Below are positions 10,484 through 22,945 of a DNA stretch of 64,000 nucleotides, one piece after another. The position numbers and the translations under genes are program-made. The stretch's first letter is position 1. Every line of letters begins with the position of its first letter. The notes under the pieces were generated by a model, which worked only from the letters and a program-made list of their open reading frames with translations, did no database searches and was not told where the DNA came from. Source of the DNA: Spinacia oleracea. Its lineage: Eukaryota; Streptophyta; Magnoliopsida; Caryophyllales; Amaranthaceae. The DNA lies in NCBI RefSeq assembly GCF_020520425.1, contig NC_079490.1, forward strand, positions 55,654,517-55,718,516. The letters are read 5' to 3'.

Positions 10484-10617
10484 GACATTGTTGGAATTGG
10501 AATGAAATTGTGAGATCTTGGTTTTTAAAATAAATATCATACTTTTAATCGAATGTTTTTTATTTTCAACAAACATTTTATAAATCTAATTTTCAAGTTT
10601 CGAGGACGAAACTTTTT

Positions 10618-10632
10618 CTAAGGGGGTAAGAG
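10618..10632 (+). other. polypurine tract of chromovirus-like gypsy element
   Basis: CTAAGGGGGTAAGAG abuts the LTR start TGTAATACCCCG. The upstream CGAGGACGAAACTTTTT is the usual end of the interior in Tekay/Del-type chromoviruses. Confidence 0.75.
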
Positions 10633-13270
10633 TGTAATACCCCGAAGTTTTAAAATTTGATTCATCATGCTTAATTATTTTTATGTAGCTTAAAATCGTT
10701 TTAAATATTAATTTCAACTTTATTTTAATTAACGAAGTTTTATTTCGCTTGAATTTTTAATAAAATTACACGATTTATTATTTTCAGATTCTATGATTTA
10801 ATTTCAAAATTTATGAGCTTAGCTACATTTTTAAATCTTTATTATTTCGTAATTTATAAAGGGTTTTAATAATTCCGAAACATTCTTATTTTATTCGAAA
10901 ACTAAGTTTATTTTTCGTTAACGATATTTTTATAACGAATTAGTTTAACTAAACATTTCTATTTTTCGCAGTTTCCAAAAATAACAACAAAATTTCAGAC
11001 TTTTAGTCCAACCATGTGAAATTACGAAAATTCCCTTAGAAAATCAATATTCCATTTCTCTTCTTTTCTTTGCTCTCCACGTACAGAGAAGAAGGAAACC
11101 ATTCATTCCTTCCTCTCCTTCCCTCAATTCTGTCTTGATTCATTTCCTTGTTCCCCAAGGATTTCAGCTTCTCTTTCACTCTACTTGACTATACAAATCA
11201 ATCCTAATTCCAATTGAATTTTCAACATCAAAAATCAGATAAATTAAAACCAATTTTTACTCCCTTTTGCTCCTGCTCCGTGCGAACCACCACTACCCTC
11301 AGTGGCTGTTGCCACTGAAACCACCACCAATCAACACCTCCTCCACCACCCACTGTCCGTCACCATCGTAGCTAACCAAAACCACCACCACACCACCGTT
11401 TCCCCTGCTCTCTCTCTCTCCCCTCTTCGCACCTCCCTGTCTCCTTTTTCTTTCTCCTCCGGCGCACCACCAGTGGTGCGACCACCACCCACAACAATCT
11501 CCCTCGTCGGTCGAGTTTAGTTTTATCTTCCACCATCGCCGGCGAGCCACCTCATCACCGCATAAAACCCCTGTTTCTCTCCCTAGTTTTTGCCCCTGTT
11601 CATGCCTTTCTCCCTCCTTCCTTTGGTTGACGTGCCGCCGCACAACCACCATTACCATCGCCGTTAATTTTCCCGGCGAACCTGAGCAACCCAGGCGCTG
11701 GCCGCCACCTTCCCTTTCCTTCTCCTCCTCTTCGTCCGTGCCCTGCTGCTACGCTCCGCCTCTCCTTTGCTCGACATTCAAAAGTCAGAAAACCCAAATC
11801 CTTACTTAAGAATCCTATTAAATAAAAAATAAAAGGGCTGGGCCCAATTCTAACCACTTGGGCATTGGGTGAGTTAAAGATGATTTATAATTTTCAGATT
11901 TTAATTCATCAATACTTATGTTTTAATAATTTTTATAATATATTTATTTACTAATAAATTGTTATTATTTTCAGGTTTAAGTATCAATTTTATGAAAATA
12001 AATTATTGACCTTATTTAACAAAAACGGAATTCAAATAATATTCTTGAAAACCGATTTATGAAATATAGAAATTTTGAATTATAATATTTTTTATTATGA
12101 AAATTATATTTTTTTAATTAAAATTCATTATTTATAAAATTCTTTACTTCTAAATTTATTATTTATAAAATATCAATTTTAGATTAATTATCATTTTAAG
12201 TACTAATTCAATAATTTAATATTTTGAAAGAAATTGACTCGGAGCTCAGGATGAACGATCCATCGAACGGAACGTATAAACTACGGTTGAGCTAACATCT
12301 ATTGCTAACACCCACAATCCCCTTATGAAATGTGTTTTATGAGATTATGAAATATGTTTATAATGATGTGTTTTTATTGGATTGTGGGATATGAAATGTA
12401 TTTATGAAGTGTGTTTTATGAATGATGATATTTAAATATGTTTATGAATGATTTTATAAGATGATGTTTATGAGTTATTAATAAGATACAAAACATGATA
12501 AATGCAAGTGTAACCGGTTCTGGCAGTTAGTGGGGTTACTATTTCTAGGTCGTGCACGTACCGCCGTACCGCGGGACACCCAACAAGGGAGAGTGCTCCT
12601 TGAGGGTTACCGCAAGCTAAAAAAAAAAGAAACTAATTAGGTACGGGCGTATGTCCAACAAGGGAGAGTGCTCCTTGAGGACTATCGCAAGGTGGGAGAC
12701 GTCCCGCAAGGCTAACTTGTCACTTACCAAGTAAAATGAAGGATTTATGAAAGATAATGGGAACTACTAAAGTTTCAAGTTATAAATGATGTTTTATTAT
12801 GATATTTTTGTGAAAGTGATTTACTATATTCTATTCTCCCTGATTGCAAAGTAAATAAAATGAATTGAAATGAGTTTACGCTGTTGGGGTAGCATGTTAC
12901 TGGGCCTCGGCTCACGATGTTGCTTTTGTTTTAGGTATGAAGAAGATTGTGGGATGCCTTAGAGTGAGGATGCAACCATCAAATTCACGATCGATGTTTT
13001 GTAAAGATAACTATGTCTCACGAGTAATAATGGATGTAATAACTAAACTCTAAGTTTAATTTCAAGTATCGAGTTAGATTTTAATATTAATGTTTAATCA
13101 ATGCTAGAAGTATTTATTATTAAAGTTTATTTAGTAATATAAAAAGGTTATGTCGCCTTGTATTTCCCACGAGGGAGATACGGCAGTGACGCTCCGACTA
13201 AATTAGGGTTTCCGCTGCTAATTAAAGATAATTAACCTAATTAATGGTGTTTAGAAGTCGGGGTGTTACA
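10633..13270 (+). repeat. 3' LTR (2.64 kb) of a Tekay/Del-like gypsy element
   Basis: It begins TGTAATACCCCG and ends GGGGTGTTACA, with inverted terminal bases typical of this group. The GC-richer block 11,280-11,800 (CACCACCAC-rich) is probably the transcribed R/U5 part. ORFs there on both strands are low-complexity and not convincing genes. The tandem motif CAACAAGGGAGAGTGCTCCT occurs twice (12,581 and 12,656). No second LTR is in the window. Confidence 0.75.
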
Positions 13271-14545
13271 TTTATCGACCAAATTTCTTTATTATCCTTT
13301 AATATAAATAACCTTAGCTCCTTAATTTTTATGGACCAAATTATCACAATGTACATATTTTAGTTTTCATTTCGTTTTCTAGGGTTTTATTTAGTTTTTG
13401 GTGAGAGAAAATGAGGGAAAATCAATGAAAAATTGGGGCTTTTGACATTCAAGGGTGACAACTTGTATTGAAGGATCAACCAATTAATCAATGAGCAATT
13501 TCTATCTCTCTCTTCATTTATTGCTTTATTTATTTATCGTTTTAATTAGTTTAATTATTTTTGCTTAGTTTATTTTCATGATTTAATTAGTTATTTTATG
13601 TCTTAGATTAATGTTTAGAATCATGTTTTTAGTTGTTAATTTCTTTAAGTTTCACTAGTTTCATGATTAGGGAGTACTCCAGTATTTTTATTAGGGTTTG
13701 GTGAAAACTCAATATTGATTGGTTTGGTTGTTTGTGATTGAAAATTAGGGATTTTCATGATTAAATTATTACATGTTTAGGCATTTCTTATACATGTTGC
13801 ATTTAACTTGATCAATTAAGTGTTCCATGATTGCTTGGAGTAGTCTAGTTGGGTTGGAAAGGGATTAAATACATAAACTTGACTAATTGGTTGAATTGGG
13901 ATTTTGATTTACCCCGAATACGATAGGGTAGAACGGGAGTTCATCCTTGATACTTAGGAAAATTGTTCGCGCATCGGGAGATGGTTGGAGCTATTTGTGA
14001 ATTCAATGCCTATTCATGTAGTGCTTGTGAATCTTCCCCGTTTTCAATTATCTTATGTCCATTTTATGATTTTTTGTTGTTTGACCCCATTCCCTAATCT
14101 CGTTTACTTTTGATTTCTTAGTTTAGTTTGATTAGTTTCATTCGATTAGTGATTTTGCAAAACCTTGTTTCGACCTAGCTTATCGATTGGTTAGCATAAA
14201 TTAGTGCACCTTAGTCCTTGTGGATTTCGACCCTTATTTATGGTTTTACTTGTGTTTAGTGATTAGTTTAGGTTTTTGTTTGATTTAGGAAAGTTGGTAA
14301 CGACCTAGTTTTTCCCCGTGATCACTCATTTAGAAATGGGCCGAAGGCACCTCGAATATTCATCAATTGGCTAGTCCTATTGTTAGAGTGGCCACCTTTA
14401 TTCTGCTCTACATCCGAGCTAGGAGGGTACTTGATTGGTTAGCCCTAATCCCCTTGGTTTGTATGAAACTCACCATGATTTGGGCCAAATGAGTTAGGAT
14501 TGACCAAATCTTCAGACTAGTAGTGGCTAACTAGAAACATCTCTC
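13271..14545. other. AT-rich relic, possibly a gypsy LTR
   Basis: No coding sequence. CCTTAGTCCTTGTGGATTTC followed by GACCCTTATTTA at 14,211-14,240 resembles the end of LTRs of Athila-type elements, but no PBS or partner LTR is visible. A short G-rich minisatellite built on GTAGTGGGTTG lies at about 14,630-14,700. Confidence 0.3.
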
Positions 14546-14685
14546 GCATACTCTATGGTGGAGTGTTGGATGATGAGCTGGGTGATTTAAGTGAGTTAGG
14601 GGAACTATATTGTGGTGAGGGGATGTTTATGGTGGGTTGGGGTGTATTTGTAGTGGGTTGAGGCTTATTCGTAGTGGGTTGGGGG

Positions 14686-15786
14686 TTAGTTGAATGGGTT
14701 ATTTGGTTGGGATTTAATTGTAGATAATTCAGAAATAAGCATTTTAATTTTCTGCCCAATGCACTTCCCAGAAGAAGAATGACCTATATTAACCTTACTC
14801 GATTTGCGTGAAAAAAAGAGAATCTGTGAACTTATCCGCCCCGTGTTTTCTGGGAGGTAAACGTTTAATACCCCATAATTGTATTTACGACGCTTACGTA
14901 TAAACTTACCCTTGTTCATTACACGTAAATGCTGACATGTAACTTTCTCGTATTGCGCGCTTTTTTTAATCTTCCCTTGCTTGCTTGCCACGTCGCTCCT
15001 CCAGTTTGGCACCTCATTCTCCAACCCTTTCAGATCTTCTTCCATTGGGACTCCATGCTTTCCGGCGAACTTGCTTGCTTTCTGAAATTCCCGTTTCATC
15101 ACTTGCTTGCATTTCCCTACATACCCCGTCCACGCCTCGAAATTTTGTATGTCACCATGATTACTGCTATTGGATGAGCTTCTAGTCAAAGTGTGAGAGT
15201 CAAACATATCTCTTCTTTTTCTTCTACGACTTGGACCAGCTCCATCGCCACTAGAATGGCCAGACCCATCACCTCAACTATCATCACCTTGACTAGATAT
15301 TGTCACTTAACATTCCCTATGTATCAAGAAAAGGACATATGCCTAACTGCACCTATGTTGTTCTAAACTTATCACAGTTTGGTACCCCTCTAAGTCTATT
15401 TGAGTAGAGTGGGACATCTTCCCTCCTATACATTATCCTCAAATCACTTGCCTCCACAATCACACTATTTATTTCCTTTCTGATCTTCCCCCACGCCGTC
15501 GTGATTCACGCATATCATGCCCTATTTTCCCACACCTTTTACAAAAAACAAATCCTCCTTCATATCGGAAATCTATCCATACCGACTTACCTAGCTGGTA
15601 TTCAAAGAAACAACCTAGAACTAGAGGTTTAGAAACCCTAACCCAGCCTAGGGCTCTCATCCACTTTTTAAACCCAAGAACTTGCGATTTTTCATCAAAC
15701 TTCAAAAACGTTCCAATTTTCTCCACCATTGCCTTCGCTACCACCGGTGAATGGAATGTTAGTGGAATACCTTCACTTTTACCCAC
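14686..15786 (-). pseudogene. LINE ORF1-like (DUF4283/zinc-knuckle) fragments
   Basis: The upstream piece (15,786-15,469) reads 'VWIDFRYEGGFVFCKRCG' then 'KIGHDMRES', a CCHC zinc knuckle with the last Cys replaced by Ser. It is preceded by 'RALGWVRVSKPLVLGC', the usual end of the DUF4283 domain in plant L1-type ORF1 and related proteins. A second piece in another frame (15,207-14,686) is basic and lysine-rich and may be the C-terminal part. Stops and a gap separate them, and no endonuclease or RT follows. It could instead be a captured DUF4283 host gene. Confidence 0.5.
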
Positions 15787-15789
15787 ATT

Positions 15790-17065
15790 GTATCGTTTGA
15801 ATCCTTCAATTTATCATAATTCGCGTTAAAGTGGATGATTTTAATTGTTAACATTTTATATTTATAAAATCATCAATTACGATAGTATTATTTTAGAAAA
15901 ATTTTATAAAAGTTTTGAATGGAATCCAATCCATTATACAATATAATAATATTAGTATGACACGCCCTTTAGCATAAGCCGTGAAGGCTTGACGAATGAA
16001 TTATTCCACAACGTGTTATGGATATGTTGAATTATGAAACGAAGTTCGAATCCTGAAGCACAAAGTGTAATTGGGAAAAAAGAGTTTTATTTTTATTTTT
16101 TGACGGAGAGTTTTTATTTGATATATTTTGTTAATAATAAAATTTATATTTGAGGAGATTGTGTTCTAATGTATGGGATCGTTACATGTATACTGAAATT
16201 AAAATACACACTGCTTATTAACTTCATTTGTTATCCCAATGTATATAGAATTTTAGGTAGCTCACTATGATGTGCTGATACCCCCTGCTAAATTGGTTAC
16301 TTGATCATCCTTACACTATGATAAACCCGTATTCTATCATACGAGGTGGAAAATGAAGAAATTTTTGCCCCTGTGATTTTTTTTCTTCCGATCATATTTA
16401 TGAGTATATTTTATACAATTTCTAGAATCAAAATACACAACTTTTATGATTTCATGTTGTACAATAGCTTCAACATCCCATTATCACTTAATTAAGAAAG
16501 CAGCCATTGTCACTTCCAATTAATTATTTCTAGCTTTGGAGAAAGTGAATAATAACACATTGCCATATCGAGTTCTCTACTAAACCTTCTTACACCTAGT
16601 ACATCACTAATGAAACAAGATTAAATCTTAATGAAACTCTCTTGGTAATTTCATCAAATAGGTTATATGCACTATTAAACGCATGCAAGTTTTTTTTAAT
16701 GGCAGACATTTAGATGCTTCGAAAATGTACTACGAAACTCACGAACTTATTTAGATAGTTACGGGCTTCGAAAATGGTGGAAAGAAGAATGAGAATTAGA
16801 AATTGAAAGATGCTTCTAAAATTTTATATGCTATGAAAATGGCAGAAAATTCAAGCAAAAATATAAAAGCTTTATCTGCTTATTAAAGGAAGAAATCGAA
16901 AGATGAAAATGAAAGATAATATTAGTTTGAAGGAGAGAATAAAGACCATTTGATGTAAAATGGAGTTGAAGTGTTTGACGCTCAACCACTTCATTCTAGC
17001 TCAAGTGAAACAAAATGGCACAAATAGCTGGAATTTTTTGCCGTCCAAAAACATTTTCTGAAAGC
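15790..17065. other. AT-rich intergenic stretch
   Basis: I see no coding region, RNA gene or recognisable element boundary here beyond poly-T tracts and short repeats. Confidence 0.4.
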
Positions 17066-17070
17066 TTTTA

Positions 17071-17378
17071 GGTGGTGTTTGGTTCGCGTTTTTTAGTTAT
17101 GAGGTATGTGTTTAGATTGGTCTAAGACCATACCATGTGTTTGTTTGAAAAATTTAAGAATTTCAAACCCATACCTCAAACCCAAGGTATGGGGTTTAGA
17201 AACCTAGGGGGAGGTGTGTATGAGTCATACATTTACTCTAGGTATCAAATAAAAGGAAAACACTCATCCCTAAACTGAACCAAATACATGGTATTAAGAA
17301 TCAACTTCCAAACCCATACCACCTAGATATCATTCCTGATTCCAACCCTATACCAGTGTGCGAACCAAACGCCCTTTA
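17071..17378. mobile_element. MITE, about 308 bp, Tourist/PIF-Harbinger-like
   Basis: Left end GGTGGTGTTTGGTTCGCG and right end GTGCGAACCAAACGCCC form imperfect terminal inverted repeats built on GTTTGGTTCGC. Both ends are flanked by TTTA/TTA, compatible with a TTA duplication. The interior also folds: CATACCTCAAACCCAAGGTA pairs with repeats of GGTATGGGTTT type. There is no coding capacity. A hAT or other MITE class cannot be excluded. Confidence 0.6.
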
Positions 17379-17547
17379 CCCTTCTTTCACTTAGTGGGGT
17401 TTGTGAGGTGGCAAATTGTAATTGCTACTCCGTACTACGTAAAATAGTAAAATACTTTTCACACCATGTGTATTCCTGACTATTCCGAGAGGGATGCTAC
17501 ATCGCTGGTAACCAGCGACATAACTACCCATACCCACCTTAAAAAAA

Positions 17548-17658
<111 letters not shown>

Positions 17659-18689
17659 ATAGGTCCCTATGTGAGTATACTAGTATATATGAGAATGAAT
17701 CTAATCCGTAGGATTAGATTCAATCTAAGGGCTAGGATTAACACCAATTAATGGCAATATGTAAATAACCTTCCAACTACTAACATAATAAAACCCACGC
17801 CCCTTTCTCTCTCAAACTAATCTCAGTATTCACGCTCTCTCTCTACAAACGATTATCCTCCACCCTCTCTCTCACCATTTTCTCTCTCCTCCAGAAACAA
17901 CCATTAAAGCTTTAGAGAACGGCGATCAAGCTCCAAAATCGCCGATTACTTACTGATTTAAGGTAAAGTCTCGCTTCATTGTTCTATATTTCTTCTCTTC
18001 TACTACAATTACCGCTAATTTTAACATAATTTTGTCAGTTGAAGATGAACGAAGGTGAATATTCAACAAATCAACCTGGAAAAAAAAATACGAACGAAGA
18101 AGGTAAATGAAATACACAAAATTCAAACTATTTTCCTTGTTTTTAAACATTATTTTAGTTAATTTGTGATAAGTTTTGATTGTAAGGTAAAAATATAGAA
18201 AATTCGTAAGTAATTGAGTAGATTGAATGTTCTGATTGTAGTATTTGATGTTCTATTTGTTGTTTTATTTTTTCTGAATTTAGAATCAGTTTGTTCTGGA
18301 TTTTTTTTGATCGATTTCTGAATCCAGAATCAGTTTGTTCTGAACTTTTGTGATTAATTTTTTAATTAATTGTTCATGTTTTTATTTTACTTTATTTGTG
18401 ATCAGTTTTTGAATTTTTGAATTTTAGGTTATTAATTTCTGATTTTTCTAATCTTTAAATTAATTTGTTTTCTATATTTACTGATTTATGAAATAAACCA
18501 TGATCTAAAACTTATAGTTACATGTTCTGAAATTTGAAACAGAGAAAATTCAAAGGACGTAAATGAGATTAAACATGCCAAAAATTCAGAGCTAAATCGA
18601 GCGCGTTGATAGTACAATTGTCGAAGAAGAAATCTGAAGGACATCATTGAAAAATGTTGGTAATATTTTATAATCTTAATTCTTTAGAA

Positions 18690-20115
18690 CATGAAGGTTC
18701 AACATTTAGAACATAAAGGTTCATTGTTTAGAACAAAATTGTTTAATATTTAGAACATAGAAGTTACTTTTTAAAACATCAAAAATTAGGGATAGTGATG
18801 GTAATTTCGACATCTTATGATGTTCTAAAAGTAATAGTTATATGTTTTGCATTTTTGAACAGAGAACGTGAGAATAAATGCGCCAAACAACTATGAAAGA
18901 TATCATGAGCAATATTGGGTAATATTTATGCTTTCAATACTTTAGAATGTGAAGGTTAAGAATGTAGAACATGAAAACTCATTGTTTAGAACAAAATTGT
19001 TTAATGTATAGAACATAAAAAATATTGGTAGAAACTAGATGTTATTTGACTACACTTACCATTTACTACATCAGGGAAGGTTCGGGCTAGAGTGAATGGA
19101 CTGGGGTGACTGGACGTTTGGACTACACTTACCATTATATGGCATAATGAATTTAGAACATGAAAGTTAAAATTAAGATCATGAAAGTTCACGATTTAGA
19201 ACAAATATATTTAGTGGCTCATAGCGTCTATCGATTTTTTGGATCTTGGCAATGGTTAATGCTAGTTGTGGCTCATGTTCTGACTTTACTAACCATCAAT
19301 TCAATGTGGTCCACTTATGAGATATGTGTAAGCTCTCGTTCCTCTCTCCACTTGTATGCGAATCATTCAAATAAAATATTTGATATCTTTTTTTACTACA
19401 CGTACCATATGGTAGAGCATGGGGGTTTTTGAGGGTAGGGTTGGGATAGGAGTAGGGGTTGGGAAGAATGAAAAGAGACTCGATGTTTTATATAAAAAAT
19501 ATATACGGATCTTAGTTTCGTTATTTAGTTTGTTCATAAACTATGTGAAGAGTTTTCAACATGCCATATTTTAAAGCACGGTAGAATACAGAGAAGGTGC
19601 ATCAAAATATATATTGGGTAGAGTAGAAGGATAAATTTTTTTAGTCTATTGCCTTTCTTACTGGTGTGTACATTGCTTTGTAGAACATATAGCTTAACTG
19701 CTTAGAACATGTAGCTTAAATGCTTAGAACATGTAGCTTAAATTCTTAGAACATATAGGAATAATGTATAGAACATATAGCTTCGCTTGTTAGAACATAT
19801 AATTTCTCTTGTTAGAACATATAATTTCTCTTGTTAGAACATCAAGTTTCACCTTTTAGAACATAATTTTTTAATACGTATTGCTAGTTTATAAAGCGAT
19901 TAAACATCAGTGCCGGAGTCCATTTGTAGTCCAATTGTCGAAAATACACTTTTAGGTGACATCCTTTCAAATATTGGGTAATATTTCATCATCTCAATTC
20001 TTTAGAACATGAAGCCTCACTTTTAAGAAGCTATAATTTTATATTGTTCTCTTCATGTAGAGAAGCTATTGTTTATGGATATTTTATGTTCTAAATTTCA
20101 TAACAAGATGTTCTG
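18690..20115 (+). repeat. scattered AGAACAT repeats, left cluster
   Basis: TTAGAACATGAAGGTTC-type and TTAGAACATGTAGCTTAAAT units recur about every 22 bp in blocks at 18,680-18,780, 18,950-19,020 and 19,680-19,870. The interval otherwise lacks a convincing gene. A 103-codon reading at 20,189-20,500 runs into the tRNA-like sequence and is not credible. Confidence 0.7.
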
Positions 20116-20455
20116 AAACTAGAAAGGTATGTTCCAATGTTCTCTTTTTGTATCTAATATGTTCCTGAATGTGCTTTGGGTCTGATTTTTGGCTTGTTTT
20201 TATGACAATTCGGGCCAGGTTAGCTATGATGTGTTTTCATGGGCAACATTATGGGGTAGTATAGTTGTTGTAGATATTGGTTTTGGTCTTAAGTGGTTGC
20301 ATAGCTGCTTGTACACGCTATTTCTTTTGTGGGGAGGGTTGTTGCGGGTCAGTCTGGGGTGGGAAGTCGTTCTGCTGTGTTTGGTTGCTGCTAGAAGTTT
20401 TGTGTGTGTGGTGTTAATACAAGTAATGGTCGTAAATGCTTATGTTTTGGGACAA

Positions 20456-20526
20456 TGCCTATTAGCTCAATTGGTAGAGCTTTGTGCGATTGCACAATGA
20501 TGTAGGTTCGAATCCTACATAGGCAA
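20456..20526 (+). tRNA. tRNA-like sequence (non-canonical anticodon loop)
   Basis: It folds as a cloverleaf. The acceptor stem TGCCTAT/ATAGGCA has 7 perfect pairs, the D arm is GCTC..GAGC, and the T arm is GTAGG-TTCGAAT-CCTAC. The A box TAGCTCAATTGG and B box GGTTCGAATCC fit the Pol III consensus. The anticodon stem TTGTG/CACAA encloses only 6 nt (CGATTG), so no standard anticodon can be read and the length is 71 nt. It is probably a tRNA pseudogene, a SINE head or a specialised tRNA-like element rather than a decoding tRNA. Confidence 0.5.
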
Positions 20527-20952
20527 CTCTTTGCATTCCATTTATGATATCAATTCTCCTATTTTATGATTCTTTACTTATAAATCACTTCTATTTACTT
20601 TTGAATCTGTTCAACTTACTTTGGAATATATGTATAAATTTGTAGAACGCTAGCCTTAATTTTTAGAACATGAAATCTAACACTTGAACGGAAGGCAACA
20701 ATTTGTGGAGAAACTAGCAAGGGAGCAGGGAAGCACGAATGAGATGTCCAAGATGTATAACCAACATAATTCCTCATTGGAGGAGTCTGATAAGAAAGCA
20801 CAGGGTAACTACTGCGGGAAATCCGCAACAGGACCTTTATGCGTAGCATTTAACAGCAAATTAACCAGTTGGTGTCGATATATTCCAGAGGGTAACTCTC
20901 TTGTAGGACCTATCCATATAAACACATTGGAGCTAAGTTGTGTGTTGTCAAC

Positions 20953-21022
20953 AACCTATGTAGGATTTGAACCTACATCCATGTGCAATGGCACATTGCT
21001 CTACCATTTGAGCTAATAGGTT
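20953..21022 (-). tRNA. second tRNA-like sequence, inverted
   Basis: On - this is a close relative of the one at 20,456, in opposite orientation about 430 bp away. The acceptor stem AACCTAT/ATAGGTT, anticodon stem ATGTG/CACAT with a 6-nt loop CCATTG, and T arm GTAGG-TTCAAAT-CCTAC all pair perfectly. Compared with the first copy, stem bases differ in compensating pairs, so structure is kept although sequence has changed. A and B boxes are intact. Function unknown. Confidence 0.5.
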
Positions 21023-21237
21023 TTAACAAAATATTCAAGAAAACAATGGATGTAGTACTGTTTATAGCAAATACAACAATTAGAACATATACAAAAATAA
21101 TTACAACATATGCCACAATAATTAGAACACACGAAACTGGTTATCCTGCCAAACAAAATGGGATCAACCAGATTCATCATTTACCCCTGCAATCATTAAA
21201 AGATTATAATTAGGGAGACCACATACATCATCGATCA

Positions 21238-21478
21238 ACTAGGAGCAGCAAAACATGTGACTGACATAGGAGTATCGCCTCTTACGATTGCTCCATCTTT
21301 GGGATCAAGATCAGGCAAACTCGAGAGACTCGAGATGCTAGCAAAAACCCTTGCTATAAAAGGGGTCTTAGAATCTTCAGTTTCTTTGTCCACCCCATGC
21401 CACTCAACTTGGTCCGGTAAGGGATCATATTTCAGGAACAAATGGAGGACCTTGAAAACAGCAACACCACTAGAGAGC
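21238..21478 (-). pseudogene. unidentified coding fragment, probably captured
   Basis: On - a reading of about 78 codons ends in a stop near 21,238. It contains 'KYDPLPDQVEWHGVDKETED' and 'SKTPFIARVFASISSL', protein-like in composition unlike the surrounding AT-rich DNA. Upstream the same frame is closed near 21,480 while a neighbouring frame stays open. I do not recognise the family. It may be an exon captured by the surrounding element. Confidence 0.35.
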
Positions 21479-22214
21479 TTTTATAACCGTTCTTGTGCCT
21501 TCTCTTTGTCAAAGGTAGAAGTACTATTCTCCATAGAAGTTCTAAGCTGCAACATAATCAAAAAATTAAGAACCAATCTCTAGTTTTATTGTTTGCAAAT
21601 TCTGCAGATCATACATGTATTCAAAAGACGTAATAATTGAAGGAAAAAATAAACACTAGGCTATTATTAAAGATACTGGACACTAGGATGAGGGACCGTG
21701 ATATTCAGGTTCAAGGCTTAAATCCTCACATTGCTTCTCCTTAGGCCTTGTACTATTATTTTATAATGCTAGTCAAATTATCACCAATTGTCCATTGCCT
21801 TTGTTTTTTTTCTTCCTAATTATCTGCAAGAAAACTAAAATTGGAAAAACTAATACTCCAAGTCTCCAACACAAAAAAAAGTATGAACATACATGATTGC
21901 TATAAATCAATCAAATTCCAATATTCAATATTCGAGTCAAACTATTTATGGAAATTATCGAACGATAAACAGATCGAAAACATGAATCTAAAAATAAAGA
22001 AATTAACATTACATAATTGAAAAGTAGCCCCAATTTTGAATTTGTACCTTTCAATTTAACGTAAATAAGATAAAATTCTAGGTATTTGGTAAAGATATGC
22101 AGTAAATATATAATAAAAGTACAAAGAATGTAAAGGAATTCACAATTTTGGTGAGGATCATTGAAGTTTTAAGTATTTAGAGAGAGGGAGAGAGAAAAGA
22201 GAGTTGCTGCTACA

Positions 22215-22945
22215 TTTTGGAGAGAGAAAAAACAGGTCAGAACATGTAAAACAATAAAATAGAACATGTGAATAAAAGTTCAGAACATGAGCAATTATAC
22301 AAAACATGTTAATAAGAAAACTCACCAGATTCAATTCAGTGATTGATGATAGCAGCCTATAAAGAACTGTTAATTCCTTAGCTCAAGCAGATAGAAACCT
22401 GAAATTAAAAAGAATGAAAGACACAACAAGGTCAAACAATATGTAGACTCGGATCAAAAAACAACATAAATAAATAATGAAATTCGCAAATACATGATTG
22501 AATTTCACACAATATATACATGATTAACAACTTGTTTTGACTCATCGGAACAATATGTAATCCATTCTCTTGTTCCTCCATGAGTTAATATAGGAATGAA
22601 TTCAAGAGTAACAACCACATTTGAATTAAAACAACTTGCAAGTTGTTAATTATTCACAACAGAATCTACAAAAGAATGAGAAAAAACAGTTCAGAACATG
22701 TATAATACTAACATAGAACATATGAGTAAAGGTTCAGAACATGAAAAACAATTATTTAGAACATCAGAAACCATTATTCAGAACATCATACACCATTATT
22801 CAGAACATCAGAAACCATTATTCAGAACATCAGAAACCATTATTCAGAACATCAGGAACCACTATCCAGAACAAAAAGAACAATTATTCAGAACATTTAA
22901 AACAATTGTTCGAACACAAGGGCCAGTTATTCAAAAACATTAAGC
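22215..22945 (+). repeat. AGAACAT repeats, right cluster
   Basis: Blocks of CAGAACAT units occur at 22,235-22,310 and 22,690-22,940. The second block has a regular 22-bp unit, CAGAACATCAGAAACCATTA plus TT, with at least seven copies. Apparent ORFs here (peptide repeat 'EHQKPLFRTS') only translate the array. Confidence 0.8.

Larger units (their letters stand above)
8479..10617. other. decayed gypsy interior without ORFs
   Basis: No ORF above the listing threshold and no family motif was found over 2.1 kb. The stretch ends in the chromovirus-type 3' context CGAGGACGAAACTTTTTCTA, which implies that it derives from the interior of the element whose LTR starts at 10,633. It contains two internal duplications, listed separately. 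Confidence 0.45.

Noticed and set aside
11299..11857. Overlapping ORFs on both strands in a GC-rich block
   Set aside because: Low-complexity CACCAC-rich sequence in the transcribed part of an LTR; no domain and no frame preference.
20189..20500. 103-codon ORF, hydrophobic, possible membrane protein
   Set aside because: It ends inside the tRNA-like sequence, has TGTG-rich low complexity and no family; hydrophobicity follows from T-richness.
20456..20526. Functional decoding tRNA
   Set aside because: The anticodon loop has 6 nt and no anticodon can be placed; kept only as tRNA-like.
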